A DNA stretch of 64,000 nucleotides from Trichinella spiralis (Eukaryota > Nematoda > Enoplea > Trichinellida > Trichinellidae). The stretch lies in the NCBI GenBank assembly GCA_000181795.3, contig CM012953.1, forward strand, positions 16,293,585-16,357,584, in the 5' to 3' direction. Positions within the stretch are counted from its first letter, which is position 1, and each line of letters starts with the position of its first letter. Position numbers and translations under genes: made by a program. Positions 50,755-63,391 of this stretch are shown here, in pieces. Under the pieces are notes generated by a model. That model saw only the letters and a list, made by a program, of their open reading frames with translations. It made no database searches and was not told the DNA's origin.

Positions 50755-52096
50755 TTATGCAGGATGAACAGACTGTAAACGCGTCTGGATATATGAATTA
50801 AAGACACCTTCCTCTTCATTCATCAGGCGCATGCGTCGATAACCCAATTCACGGTACTGTTCAACATGATCTCGATATCTGTTGTATCCAATAGCTACAA
50901 TATTTTGAAATTAGTCACTAGCAACAAATTAAATAACCAAACAAAACTACTCACAATTTTTATTTACACAAACGAAATAATCTTCATACTCTTCTGGTAA
51001 CCAGTGATCCATCGGTGGAAATTTGGCAATCTTATTTAGCTGTACAGAAATAAAAATGAATAATTTCAATTGCATTACATAGCATGAAAAATAAAACTTT
51101 GCAAGTTGCACACTATTCTGAAGCATAGTAAACAATTAAATAAACAAATGAATAGATTCAAAAATTTTAGTGAAGGAAAATAATTACTTCTTTCTCGCAT
51201 TCCTGGATAATGCTTTCATTTGCTTTAATAAACGCATCTAATCGTGTCATCTAAAACGCAAAAACAAAAGCATATTATAGCATAACAATTTTTTCTACTT
51301 CTCGTTTCTCTTCTTCATTAAGTTTTTTCAGCAAATCTTCTGGCTCTTTCATAGGAACAATATGAAGTGCTTTGAACTGCAAAATAAAAAGTAAAATTTC
51401 AAATTTTCAAAATAATAATGTATACAATTTATCGATTTATACCAATAGTATTTTAGAGCTCTACTAAATATTAAAAAAATAGTGACAGCTAATCTTAACA
51501 TGCTCCACAATTGTTCGGTTGAGTTAAACTAAGACACTTTTGCGCCTCACCTTCTTTAAGATATAAGACTGTTGGACATTACATTATCAAATTTATCACT
51601 TTAAATGTAAATCCCAAATTACAAAAACAATTTCTAATTAAAATTACTTCCAGAATTAAAAAGAATAAAGCAAAAACTTCTTCAAGTAGTTCAGACAAAT
51701 TTATTCTAAAACATACTATCAAGATAAAATTATATCAGGGTAAAGACGAATCAATTCTACATTGACAAAAATCGGTTGTTAAAACTTTAAATTTTATCAT
51801 CTTTAAACATTCTTAAAAAATTCACCTGCTTCTCAAACTCGGTAACATCATAAAAACCAGCCGTCTTTTCTTTATAATAATTCCAATCAATCTCAGGCAA
51901 TTTTTCCGGTAATGAAGCAACTCTAAACAATAATTTATGAATCATAATAAAAAACTTAAACAAGAACGTAATACTTATTGGTAGTTTCAAAAAAAAGTGA
52001 TTTGAATGTGTCAAATTTGGAACGATCTTTCTCCAAAACTAATTTTGCATACTTATTCCAGTCAATGGCTGTACGGGTTAATCGCTTGGTAGCCAT
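50755..52096 (-). CDS. atp-5: Mitochondrial ATP synthase subunit d
   Basis: Subunit d is part of the peripheral stalk holding F1 against rotation in the inner membrane. Six exons (52096-51975, 51922-51826, 51376-51299, 51250-51188, 51039-50970, 50894-50755) keep one frame for 189 residues. The start is MATKRLTRTAIDWNKYAKLV, then RVASLPEKLPEIDWNYYKEK, matching xxAxLPExxPxIDWxxYK. FYDVTEFEKQ, ANESIIQECEKELNKIAKFP and MDHWLPEEYEDYF follow, the last two resembling the YEKEMxKMKNLIPFDQM helix region. The C-terminus after the fifth exon (GYNRYRDHVEQYRELGYRRM) extends past the mammalian end (about 160 residues), giving a length like nematode ATP-5 proteins. The fifth donor was chosen by phase. Confidence 0.92.
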
Positions 52097-52443
52097 TAGA
52101 AGTTTTCACTTCGAAGCAACTGCAAAATAGTGAGTTGTTACAGAAAATTAAGTGTTTAAATGCAACTTAAAAGCCAGATTTAAACAACTTTTTCATATCA
52201 GATTAAAAAAGCATGTTAAAATAAAATTACGTACATTCACTATAGTATTCCAATTACACTGAATGTTTTGGATACAGTATATCGTAAATAAATGCAGGTT
52301 ACCTATTATTTATACTTTATTAGTTTAACGATAATAATTTGAACTGTAAAAAAACACTTGAAACCAGCATGCTGATATATATCATATGAAAAGCTCATGC
52401 AATGACTATAATCACAAAAAATAAATAATATAATAACATTAAT
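52097..52443. other. Short spacer before the Tigger remnant
   Basis: Upstream of ATP synthase d. AT-rich; nothing recognised. Confidence 0.5.
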
Positions 52444-52444
52444 G

Positions 52445-53195
52445 CAGTAGAACTCTGATTATTTTATCACTGATTATCTGAACACATGATCATCCGAAGA
52501 CATTTTGGCCGACTGGTTGGAATGCACTGCTTATGAAAATTAAATTCTGCTTGCGTTATATTAATACTCTGACATTCTGTAGTTTTAGAATTTTTATGCG
52601 CGGTATGTGTACTATTAGAAAGAAAAAAGTTTTGAGTTTGAAGCAAAAACTAGAAGTGTGTAAACGGGTGGACAGCGGCGTGTCGTTCCGGAAAATCGCT
52701 GAGGATTTTGATGTAGGTATGTCCATAAATCCAAATATCTGTCGAAGTCAGCGTCACTTGAGTAACTTTAACATGGATACTTCGAATAGCTGTTCTTCAC
52801 GAAAATCGTTGCAAAAAGCGTCAAACAACGCGCTTGATTCAGAAATATACATGTGGTTCCTCCGGAAACTTGCACTAGACCAACCAATCAGTGGTCCCAT
52901 TTGTCAAGAAAAAGCACTAGTTTTTAGTACTAAGCTTGGTGTTGATAATTTGTTTAGCCAGTTCTGGATGGCTAAGAAATATTAAAAGTCGGCATGACAT
53001 TCGTGAGACGAAAATTCAAGATGAAAATTTGTCTGCTGACAATGAGAGATCAAAACGTCCACGAGCTTTGATTAGCACGCAGAACTTGCCGGTGGTTTAT
53101 GATTATCAGCCAGAAGCCTGGGATTATTAGCTGAGATATTTAACTTGTTTAATTTAAACGACCATTATTATTTGAATTATCTAATAAATGTAATT
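52445..53195 (+). mobile_element. Decayed Tigger/pogo-type DNA transposon fragment
   Basis: Only the N-terminal, DNA-binding part of the transposase remains. 52597-52983 encodes a CENP-B-type helix-turn-helix (KKKVLSLKQKLEVCKRVDSG, then VSFRKIAEDFDVG). A second HTH follows (DSEIYMWFLRKLALDQPISG, then PICQEKALVF). The reading frame breaks near 52950: the expected continuation ASSGWLRNIKSRHDIRETKI is in another frame, followed by a stop at 53128-53130. The DDE catalytic domain is absent. The left flank at 52445 reads CAGTAGAACTCTGATTATTT, much like Tigger/pogo terminal repeats. The right flank near 53165-53205 contains, on the minus strand, a GATAATTCAAATAATAATGG stretch that could be the eroded partner. 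It is probably an old, internally deleted, non-autonomous copy. No intact target duplication was identified. Confidence 0.75.
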
Positions 53196-53569
53196 CAGAA
53201 AATCATTTTTATCAAGAAACCATACCTATTGTATCATTTTAAAATTATATCTAATTTAACACAGTAATTGCAAATTTTATTAAACTTTTAAATTTAATTC
53301 CAAAAGTTATTAAAGTTCATTATATATTTAATGCTGTCAGAATTCAGAGCTTGAATCAAACATTCAACACATATTAAAATAAAAAGTATTCAAAATGGCC
53401 TAATAACGTAAAGAAATTTATACACCTTAAATTGACACAAAACACTGCCCGTGAATATTCGTTAACTGAAAATAAAATTACACAAAACTATATTATTTAT
53501 TCAATTTGCTTAAAACGTAAAAAACAACATACATAAATCGGAAAATAACGCAAAAATAAAAATAAACGT
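53196..53569. other. 3' flank of the second RBBP4-like gene
   Basis: AT-rich; no coding potential. It may hold the poly(A) site of the minus-strand gene. Confidence 0.5.
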
Positions 53570-55615
53570 TCAATTCGCAGATGATGGCTTCCAAACTTCA
53601 AATGATGTATCTTCAGAAACGCTCAATATTCTCAAAGGAGATGACGCACTCCAAGAAATGCCAGTGACAGCTTTCGAACATTTGCGAATAAACTAAAATT
53701 AATAAACAAAACTGTCTTTCATAATATACAATCTTATCAATATAAAACTTTACATTCCTAAATTAATTAATAAAAATGGAAAAAAATCACACAATGCCTA
53801 TTGTAAAGTAAAAATACAATACATACTTCAACTTCTATTGGAAGGTCATTAGTTTCAGAATGTGATTTTATCCAGTTCCTAACAAAAAAATAATATAATA
53901 TTATGTAAAAAAATAAAATTTATTCACCCAATCTTCCACAAAATTATATGGCCATCTGCTCCGGCAGATGCTAGTAAATCTTCGTGAAACGGTGACCAGA
54001 CAACCTAACAATTGAAATTAAGTATTTAAATTTTCATTCATAAAAAAAGTTACGCAAATAACAAATTTTCGTTTAAGAAGATAAAATGAATGCTAAATAA
54101 ATAAATAAATAAATAAATAAATGTGCAATTCTGATACAAAGAAATTTACCTGAGTAACTTCATTGCTGTGGTACTGCAGTAATTTCAAAGGTCTATACAA
54201 ATTTCTGTCGTCCCATATAGCGACATTCTATATAAATGCAATAATGTTCAAAGATATCTGTATATATCTAACCAATGATATAACCAAAAACAGTTAAATA
54301 AACGTAAAAATCATTACCCCTTTGATATCACCAGTTGCTAAATAATTCTGATCGAAGGGATTAAACGACAAGCACATAATTTCACTATTTGTTGTATTTG
54401 ATTGCAGTGCAAACTCTCCATCTCCATTTGTACGAACGTCCCAACTAAGAAGAAGATAATTAACATATTATAATAATAGAATTAGCAAAATACTCAGCAA
54501 ATTACATGAAAAGTTTTCCATTGTTGTCGACTGTGCCGAATACAAAGTCATAAAAAGGATGCCAACAGACATCATTAATAGCACCACGACGAATTCGAAA
54601 CGTACTCAAAGGGTGAATGGTGTCACTGTTGACTATTGAATGCAAAACTGACCATAAGCAAATTGTATTGTCGTGGCCAGCAGCGACGAGCATTCCAGGG
54701 AAGCTGGCATTCCATGATAAGCCATATCCACACGAACCCAAACCTTTCAAAGTCCAGGTATTCTTTTCCATTAAATCTAAATGAAAAATCAACAAATAAA
54801 AAATAAAATAAAAAAGATTGAAATGAATTTCCTTCCTACTGGTGTCATCGGATGGCTTCGTTAAATCACAGAATAAAATATCATTTCCTTCGTTTCGGCA
54901 AGCAACTTGCAAAGGATTTTGTGGCATGAATTTCATGTTAAAAATTCGCCATTTCGATGAAACTGATCGACGTTCGCTGATCATATCCGACAAAGATTCG
55001 CATATGGAAACACCAGTCTTGCCTTTCTGAGGCTTCTTCCGTAATTTAGCAATGTCTTCTTCTGATGGAATCGAAGCCAATAATAATTTACTCCTACTTG
55101 AGGCATTTTTATTTTTGTTCATGCCAAGCAAAACAAGCTCTCCGGAATCCAAAGTAGTCCTAATAAAATTGAAATTAAAAAAATTTTCAAATTAAAAATT
55201 TCTTTCAAATCTAGTCATTTATTTGGAGAAAAGCTGCAATCAAAATTTCATAATTTCAACTTATTTAATGTGCTTGATTGAACCAGTGCGTAAACAGGCA
55301 CAACGAAATCCAACTGCAATAATAATTTTCTATTACTGCTTTTCCCCCTAATTTTACAGTATTATCAAAATTTAAATAAGTATTCAACAAGCCAACTTAC
55401 TCAGGAAAATCGCAACTTGGCAAAGATTGAACAGAATATGATGCATACTTTAGCTGATGACTGAATTTCTGAAAAAAACGAAACATGTGAAAATAAATCT
55501 TCAACATTTTTAAAAGTTGATACGATAAATTAATGTTAAATTTTTGCAAAATCATTCATAAAAGAAATTTGCTTACAATGATTTTTGAAATCCCATGTTC
55601 AAAAAGCCATTTCAT
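53570..55615 (-). CDS. Divergent RBBP4/RbAp48-like WD40 protein (paralog B)
   Basis: Nine exons (55615-55577, 55468-55401, 55159-54840, 54776-54506, 54444-54318, 54227-54150, 54004-53928, 53878-53827, 53692-53570) keep one frame for 384 residues. Blocks matching RBBP4: FNMKFMPQNPLQVACRNEG (RARYMPQNPCIIATKT), GLSWNASFPGMLVAAGHDNT ([20 protein letters not shown]), ICLWSV, INDVCWHPFYDFVFGTVD, IMCLSFNPFDQNYLATGD, NVAIWDDRNLYRPLKLLQ, VVWSPFHEDLLASAGADG and ISWSASSPLRILSVSEDT. The N-terminal helix that binds histone H4 is much reduced (MKWLFEHGISKII). A Lys/Arg-rich insert (LRKKPQKGKTG) sits in blade 1, and the acidic C-terminal tail is missing. Intron positions correspond to those of paralog A. 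The histone or partner preference has probably shifted; a chromatin role is inferred from the family. Confidence 0.86.
54094..54121. repeat. (AAAT)n microsatellite
   Basis: Short uninterrupted tetranucleotide repeat inside an intron of RBBP4-like paralog B. Confidence 0.85.
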
Positions 55616-57085
55616 AATTTAAAATTCGCTCTACACAATTTTAATAAGAACCGAGCCAAAAATTAATATTAAAATAATTATTCTACTTAACATATAGAGG
55701 TAAAAATCATCAACTTATGTGAAACAGTGAACAACTCATACAATATCTTCGGCTGAAAAAAGTTAAGTACACATACAAACATTTGTTCATACTGCACAAT
55801 CATCTTCTTTCAGTTTCCAATGTATTTTACAACTGAATATTCTTTTGACCTGACTGTTTCTATGTTAAACCATCGAATGCAACTTTTTCACATTTTCATA
55901 TTTATTCAACAAATATAAATAAAATCAAATCCATCTTATGAATGAATAAAAAGCATTTAAATATAAATTTAAAAGAAAAAAATTCCGGGTATCAGGTCAA
56001 AATATCTTCTTGAAAAAAAGGTTTTTCTGTCGTCGCATAACCTATAAGGAAAGTTAAACTCTTTCGCTAACACATAGCTCTTAACATTATTTTAAGCAAA
56101 GCTGAAAAAATTGCCAGACTAAATGAACACGAAAAATTTGCATTTCATTAAGTGAAATAACCATGAATAAATGATAAAATTCAGCTGCACAGCGCAATAA
56201 AAATGCTTGGCTGTTAAAAAGTAGCCTCTTAGAAGAAATGGTAAGTAAATACAGTACAGAGACAGTGCTAAAAAATAAAAAATTGAATTAATGAGAAACT
56301 TTTCATTTTAGATTTAAAATAAGTGATTATAATTTTAAAGTAGAAATTTGTTATCAAAAAATATAAACCAAAAATAAGAATTCAAACTTAATAATCAAAA
56401 AACAATCTAATTTTATTAACAACTAGCGCTAGTATTCAACAGCATAACAAAAGTGGTCAATCCTTACACATGCTACTAAAATAAATCAAAACATTTTCAT
56501 ATGACAAAAAAATGAAATCAAAAGCAGAAGAAGCGTAACAAGAATAAGCATATATTAAAAAAGAATCACTCACATATTCAAATGCAAAAGATTTCATTTC
56601 ATTCTGTAATGGATGAGAATAATTTCAAAAGGATTTGATAAAAAAGACGAACAAATATATTCACATTTTATATTAGTCTTACTGTAAAATTCAAGCTGAT
56701 TTGAATGTCAAGGATAAGTCACTGTGGCACTTAAAAAATAGCTGTTTTTATATTTAATTATAAATAATGGAATAAAATGTAAAAAGTTATTTTTTATTTT
56801 AAATATGAGAGTAGTTTTTTATTTTAATGTAGACAAAAATGGATTTAAAATATTTCATTTATTAGATAATATAAAGAACAAAAATTTAATATATTAATTC
56901 AATATATTATTTGCATTTAAGCAGCTAAATTTTACATTATTTTACCAGCTTATTTAATTACAAGAATTTATAAACTTTATTATCAAGTTAACAGTATGAA
57001 ATATTGTTGTTGTAAGTTGATTGCATTGTAGGTGTTGTTCTATATTTTAAAGTTGCATTGTTATTTTCGCCATTTGACATAAACG
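55616..57085. other. Divergent promoter region between RBBP4-like B and CstF-64
   Basis: 1.5 kb of AT-rich sequence separating two gene starts on opposite strands. No coding frames above chance and no repeats. Confidence 0.55.
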
Positions 57086-59061
57086 ATGGCAATTCATCCA
57101 GGAGCAGCAAGCATGATCGAAAGATCCTACAAATCTGTTTTTGGTGAGTAAGCTTTTTGAATATTTTAAAATGTGGTCGATTTTATAATACCATGTTTTG
57201 ATGTTATGGCTTGAAAATATTTTTTGAGAATGTAAATAATTTTATCATTTTCACGAATAAAATTCTCTGATATTTTACTAATTATGAAATGTTTAACAAA
57301 TTAGGCCGTTAAATTTACAATCTATTTATGTTAAATAATGTAAATTTTGTGAAATTGAATTGTAATCGAAGGAATCGGTGTTTTGCAGTTGGAAACATCA
57401 GCTATGATGCAACAGAAGAAGAGTTGAAGGAAATATTTTCGCAAGTGGGTCCTGTTGTTGGATTTCGGTATGTTTGCAAAATATAAAACAATTTTTCAAT
57501 TAAAATGGAACTATTTTAGACTTGTGTTCGATCGCGAAACGGGCAAACCAAAAGGATATGGTTTTTGTGAATATTTAGATCAAGAAACTGCTTTGAGCGC
57601 TCAGCGAAACTTATGCAACTACGAGTTTCACGGAAGACCACTGCGTGTCGATGCGGCTGTGGGCGATCGAAGTCGGGAAGAGATGCAGCGTAATTTTTTA
57701 TCATTTTATCTGCTTTTTGCATGTTTTGTTTTGTGCTTTTATGTTGATGGTTGGTCATTTTCAGAATTGCAGATCACTTTGGCAGCACCGGAAGAAGAGG
57801 TTACTGTTAATATTTTATTCGATTATTGAAGTAATTATGCAATTATAATTCATGCAGAATCCTTATGGACCGGAGGTGGATTCTGAAAAATGTCCTGAGA
57901 TGATAGTTCACCAAGTTGCATCGTTACCGCCAGAACAGATGGATGAATTTTTGATTGAGTTGAAAGTATTGTTAAATTTATTTTTTGTTAAATGTTTTTA
58001 TTGCTTCATCTTATAATTTAAATTTTTGACAAAACAGTAAGTAATTGGAGAAATTTTCAAATTGTCGAATAATTTATTGGAAATGAAATAATTCTTTATG
58101 TTGATTATTTATGAAATGTGGTCTAATTGTTGTGATGCATTTTTAGTATGGATGTGAAATTAATAAACGTCGTATTGTACGTTTACTTAAAAAGAATCAA
58201 CAGTTAGCGCAGGCTTTGGTTTACGTGATGCTTCGAATGAATTTGATTGAACCATCTGAAGCAGCCACTTTTTTTAGCGATTCACGGAAGAAAGTAAATT
58301 TTTTAAGAAAAAATAATTTTTTTGTAAAATTTTATTATATATTTTAAGGGTATGAAAAAGGCGAAAGCTCGTAAAGTTGGAAATGTTCCCTTGAGCATAT
58401 CACATAAAAGAATTGCCGAATCTGCTTTTCGTAAGGAAGTTATGCTACAATTTTGCAAATTATATGCAGAATAATAATTTTTAGCTTCGGTGTCTGATCC
58501 TACGATCAGTTGTATTCCAGCGTTCAAACGACCTTCTCATTCAACGGCAGGTATTCCGTTTGAAAATAGAGAAAGAATTAATCTTTCGGAAATTCCACTT
58601 CCAGCTTATCCAGCTCCAGCAGGTTGAAATATTTATATAATAATTTTTAATTCATCCTTTTGAAAATGCTTTCATTTTTTTGTACAGCAGCAGCAGCAAG
58701 AGTTGAACCACCACCGTTCGTTCAATCGACTGTCACTCAACCTTCTTCAGTAAGATTGTTCATAATTTTATTGCTTGGAGCTTAAATTTACTTTTTTATT
58801 GCTTTTCTTTTTCAGCATACCGGTAGTCATGGCGTAAGTGAAACGGAAATGGTATGACATTTTAATTTTTTATAATTTGCATAACTAATTTTTTTGTTCA
58901 ATTTTCATCATTTCATTATTAATGATGTTCATATTTATTAGAAATCACTGCTTTCGCAATTGATGAGCTTAACCGACGACCAGATTGCCTGTTTGCCTTT
59001 TCAGCAGAAGCAAGAAATTTTGCTGCTGAAAGCTCAACTGCAGAATAAATCGTTGTTCTAG
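57086..59061 (+). CDS. cpf-2: Cleavage stimulation factor 64-kDa subunit (CstF-64)
   Basis: CstF-64 binds the GU-rich element downstream of the poly(A) site. Eleven exons (57086-57143, 57389-57467, 57520-57689, 57765-57799, 57858-57965, 58147-58293, 58349-58430, 58485-58622, 58688-58749, 58816-58851, 58942-59061) keep one frame for 344 residues. The RRM (about 17-95) shows [20 protein letters not shown] (RNP2), [34 protein letters not shown] (RNP1) and [19 protein letters not shown]. The hinge, which binds CstF-77/symplekin, is [20 protein letters not shown] followed by [11 protein letters not shown]. The C-terminal Pcf11-binding helix bundle is [20 protein letters not shown] and [12 protein letters not shown]. 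It lacks the Gly/Pro-rich and MEARA repeats of the vertebrate protein, which explains the shorter length. Confidence 0.97.
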
Positions 59062-59371
59062 AGAACATTCAAACTGATTCTTATTTCTGTTATGTTATTA
59101 TAAGGAATAATTTTTGTTTCAAAGCTATTCATCACCATGACAACTTTTATTTTAGTCACACTTTTTGTTCAGAAAATATTGTATATTTGTTGCTATGAAG
59201 AAAATTTTCATGAATCGAAATAATAATTGCTAACAATTTCTTCTTTCTCTTGGCTATGTACACTATTGGAAAAGTACAACTATTGTAGTAATTTACACAA
59301 TTTTAAATTAATACATGAGAGCAAATGAAAATGTGTCGGCAGGATGAACAGAAAAATTTCAACGTACACAA
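59062..59371. other. Gap between convergent CstF-64 and WDR1 genes
   Basis: 311 bases between stop codons, presumably both 3'UTRs. No clear AATAAA was found for the plus gene; nothing else is seen. Confidence 0.5.
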
Positions 59372-61918
59372 CTAGAAGCTAATTTTCCACAGCTTTACAT
59401 TAGCATCCTGTCCTGTTGAGACCAAAGTATTGTTATTCCACCATTCGATGTTTGTTATTTGGCTCATTTTATGTGCCCCTGAAATGGATAAATGATGGAC
59501 TGTAAAAATCAGTAAATAATCAACACTGGCTTTTGCACCTTTGATTATCAGAGGATGTTCGCCAGCATTTTCCATATCCCAAACGATGATGTTGGTATCC
59601 AAGCTTCCGGTTGCAATGTGACGACTATCCGGGCACCATGCCAAACAGTTGATCTTGGCTAGGTGGAAAGTCCAGTCATTTTTCACGGCGCGCTGAAACA
59701 AAATATTAATGATCATCACTTAAACAAAAGATCCACCACCACAACCTCCAATGTTTTCGCCGTGTATGGAATCAGTCGTCGAGTGGCGTCGGCAACGGCA
59801 ATGTATTTACCGTCGATGCTAAATCTCAAACTGGTGATCGCTCCTAAATGGGTTTCCTCCTTCAACAGCTGCATCGAACCAGCATCAGAAAATTCGTACA
59901 GACGAATTTTGTTATCCTAGAAAAATTTTTTCAAATTTTCAAATGCATACATTTTGCGAAAAAATAGCCAAACCGACCCCGGATCCGACCGCCAGTAAAT
60001 TTTCCGTCGGATGTATGGCAATAGCACTGGCTTCGTAGTTGATCGTCTGCCGTGCCGAGAGACTGCTGCCGTTGTAGAGGAGAACTTCATTCAAACAAGC
60101 CACAGCAATTAATTTCGGATCTCCCTCTCGAACCGCGACCGCTTGTGGCTGTGAGCCAAGCTTAACTGACCAGTGGCTATTGCTTTCGTCCTGTTGGCAG
60201 CAGGCCAACATGTCATCCATGCCGACCGAGATCAAAGTCGATAACGTGCACACCATCGACTGAACTTGAGATTTGTGCCCTTGATGGGTAAATTCTTCCG
60301 CCTGGCCGCTGCTCTCTTTCCATCTCACTGGATGTCATAAATGAATAATTGAAATGAAAGCAAAATTAACAAACAAAATAACTTCATCTCCCCCTCCTCC
60401 TGCCCCCCCCACTGTTACCTATTTTTCCCTCCATGTCACCAGTGAAAACTGTATCCCGACTTGGGTCAATTGCCAAAGCGGTAATTGGTTTGTTGTGGCC
60501 TTTGATGATCATGCGCGGTTTGTTCGGATTGTTCACATCCAGATAGTTGATACAGCCGCCCAACGAGACTGAAAGCAAATAATCGCCTTGCCAAAGACAC
60601 GCCAACTGCTGATCATCGATAGAATTGCCAAATTTGAAAGTGCTTAAAATGGATCGATGCAAAAAAAGGCTAAAAGCCGGAGGTATAATTTCACCTGACA
60701 ACGTTTCCAGTTTCGACATCCCAAATTTTGCAAGTCTTGTCAGCAGACGCGGTAAGCAATTGACTACCGTCTGATTTCCAGCTGAGCTATAGTTTTAATT
60801 AAAATTAAAATACGCATGTGCATGTGGTTTTTGCATCTCATCTTACTGCATAAGCACTGCCGTCGTGCGCTTTACCTTTGCATGCAGGATCGACAAATTC
60901 TTTAACAACACTACCTTCTAGTCCTTCGTAGACAAATACCTGAACAATAAAATAAAAAGCAACTGGATAAAAATAAACTTTCAATAAAGTTTTAAAACAA
61001 ATATATATACATACACACACACACATATATATATATGTATATATGTCATATACAGATCTGGTTGGTTACCTTTCCGTCAGCTCCGCATGATGCGAAAAGC
61101 TGTCCATCCGGCGCATAACGGACACACTGAGCAAATCGACTATGATTGTAATTGAGGGTTTTGAATTTGAAAGGCGGTCCTTCAAAAATTGCCGTCGAAT
61201 TGTCCTCAGAAGCGCAAACAATGCGCAACGGCTTCACTGGACGGAAGTCGACCGAATTCAGTGCCTTAGTTTGGCCGCACAGTGTGCCGTTGCTGGTGCC
61301 AGTTTCAAACAGGAAGACGTGCCCAAATTTCTCTCTGCCGTCACCGACCACCGCCAAGCGTTGACCATCCTCTGACCAGCCGATGTCACGGACCGCGCCG
61401 GGCAGTGGCTGATATTCTTTTTTCAAAATATGCTCCTTCTGGGTTGTATCCCAGATTCTTATTTTGCCAGATTTATCTGTTTGGAAAAAACTGATTTTTC
61501 TCTTTTTGAATAGCTAAATGACAATATTTACCACTGCTCACCTCCTGAAGCGATGTAAGCACCATTTGGAGAATATTTCGCCACGGTTGTCAACGTTGAA
61601 TGTTCGGTGTAAACGTCGCTTATTTTCGGGTTCTAAAAGCATTCATCATTCGAACAACAACACTTGCCTTCTTCATTCCACTCCGTAAAATAAACGTCAC
61701 ATAATACATATATATATCGGAAAGCTTACTTCCAAATCACGAATAACAACACTATTTCCATTGCAGTATAAAAAATTTTTCCCCTTCGGATCCCCATTCA
61801 AAACCATTGGCATACCACGAGTAGTTCTTGGCAAAGCGGCAAAAACATTCTCTGTTAAAAATAAAAAGTGACTTCAACAAAATAAAACATATCCATACAT
61901 ACCTAGATGATAATTCAT
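59372..61918 (-). CDS. unc-78: Actin-interacting protein 1 (WDR1)
   Basis: AIP1 works with cofilin to disassemble actin filaments. Eleven exons (61918-61903, 61851-61730, 61632-61542, 61476-61070, 60939-60847, 60786-60695, 60642-60419, 60327-59951, 59916-59746, 59692-59539, 59478-59372) keep one frame for 617 residues (family about 605-615). It forms two seven-bladed WD40 propellers. Recognisable stretches are [150 protein letters not shown] and [20 protein letters not shown]. The C-terminal blade ends [15 protein letters not shown]. The initiator exon (MNYHL) is very short. The closest nematode homolog by memory is UNC-78, required for ordered muscle filaments. Confidence 0.96.
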
Positions 61919-62398
61919 TTTCTTCTCCAAATGGAAAAAATTCAACTCTGATCAAAAATGGAATATTTCGAACAAGAAATCCCAATGCGGCTGATAAAAG
62001 TCAACAAAATTAAAAGACAAATTCCGCAAAAACACTCTGTTTTCACTGAATTCAATCTTCAAGGCAACGGAATAACACTAGAGCGAACAGCTGCTAAATA
62101 TAGCAAAAGAATTTCGTGCATGACACATGTTTGCACAGAAAGTAAAATGACTTTCAAGTTTTCTTTTCATACGGTAAAATGCATTGCAATACTTCAACTG
62201 GAATATAGTGCTGATGTTCTTTTATCATGTATAGTTTGAAATCATTGAGCAAACTTTCCTTTTTTTGATTTAAACTATTCTTGCGTTTTGCCAGTGATGA
62301 ATTTCCTATTTTAATGTTAATGCATGCGTATTTGAGATAATTTTCAACGCTATGATAATAGTATTGCTTGGAAGCGGTTTCAATTTTTATGCACAACA

Positions 62399-62584
62399 TT
62401 AAATAAATGGCCCTCCACTGAAAACTTTGACATTTGTACCTGCGAAAAGGATACTGTCGCCCAACGATTGAACCCAATTGGATAGCTGTTGTACGATGAC
62501 ATTGAACGATGCAAATGGCCTTTGTTGTCTCGTCGATGATAATTGTTCACCTAAGTTCAATGTTAATTCAAGGTTTGCTCCCAT
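62399..62584 (-). CDS. Unrecognised protein, probable first exon
   Basis: From ATG 62584 the frame reads MGANLELTLNLGEQLSSTRQ then QRPFASFNVIVQQLSNWVQS, ending at a donor-like GCAG|GTACAA near 62452 or at a stop at 62399. The composition is protein-like and the ATG lies just after an acceptor-like TTGGTTAG. A second minus-strand open stretch (about 62390-62154; ENYLKYACINIKIGNSSLAK ... HQHYIPVEVLQCILPYEKKT) may be a downstream exon, but I found no phase-compatible join. It is 480 bases upstream of WDR1 on the same strand. No family recognised. Confidence 0.35.
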   Translation of the reverse strand: MGANLELTLNLGEQLSSTRQQRPFASFNVIVQQLSNWVQSLGDSILFAGTNVKVFSGGPFI

Positions 62585-62590
62585 TCCCAC

Positions 62591-63379
62591 TAACCAACAG
62601 TAGGGTTTCTGGAGCGTGCTTATCGTAACAACATTTTTTTCCTTTTTGTTTGACAGTGAGGTGACAGCAGTTTATAAAACTCGATTTTGGTTCTACTCGT
62701 TTCCCTGCTGAAACGACTGAGTCAGCACTCTACGTGCAATAGTGCCACTAAGTAGAAGAAGCAGTGACCTTTGATCGTTATACCTGTAACCTCTGCCCGA
62801 AGGGTTGAAATTCAGCTGAAACTACATGTGTTGGCTGTTTCCAGAAAGTTGACACTTGGTGATATTTTAGTAGAAATCAGGTGGACGAACAGTTGAAATT
62901 TTCAAAAAATAATCAGAATGCCAAGTAGCCAAAAATCTAACGGCAATTCAGTTTCAAATCAGCTGTATCTTATTATAGATATATAAGATGATGTCCTTCA
63001 CTCGCTAAATAGATCAGTAGTCGATTTCAAAAACGAAATCAACAAAATACAGTCAGTACACGATTACAATCGAAAAACTAAGAAATGAAACCTAAATGGC
63101 ATGAACGATCGTAGCATGCACATGCTCTCAACGAAAACCAAATGGTTGAACCAGATACTCAAATTAATAACCGTATGAAAGTCACTGCAGGTAAATGACA
63201 GTCTCGACCATCAATCATGTATCAGTTTAATAAACGACGTAAGGAACAATAAACAGTTGATACAGATTTTATACGTTAACTTTTAATTATTTTTATAAGA
63301 TCTTGAAAATAATTTATTTAGTTACTGTAGTTTACAAATAGAACAAACTTTTCATTATTACTGTATTCCCTTTGCCTAT
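62591..63379. other. Spacer before EMC4
   Basis: Moderately mixed composition. Scattered short frames on the plus strand around 62920-63250 look like decayed sequence but cannot be assigned. No RNA gene seen. Confidence 0.45.
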
Positions 63380-63391
63380 ATGTTTTTTGGA

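Noticed and set aside
61958-62239. 93-codon plus-strand frame starting with ATG.
   Set aside because: It is antisense to another open stretch, low in conservation cues and without a domain. Coding on either strand here is unproven.
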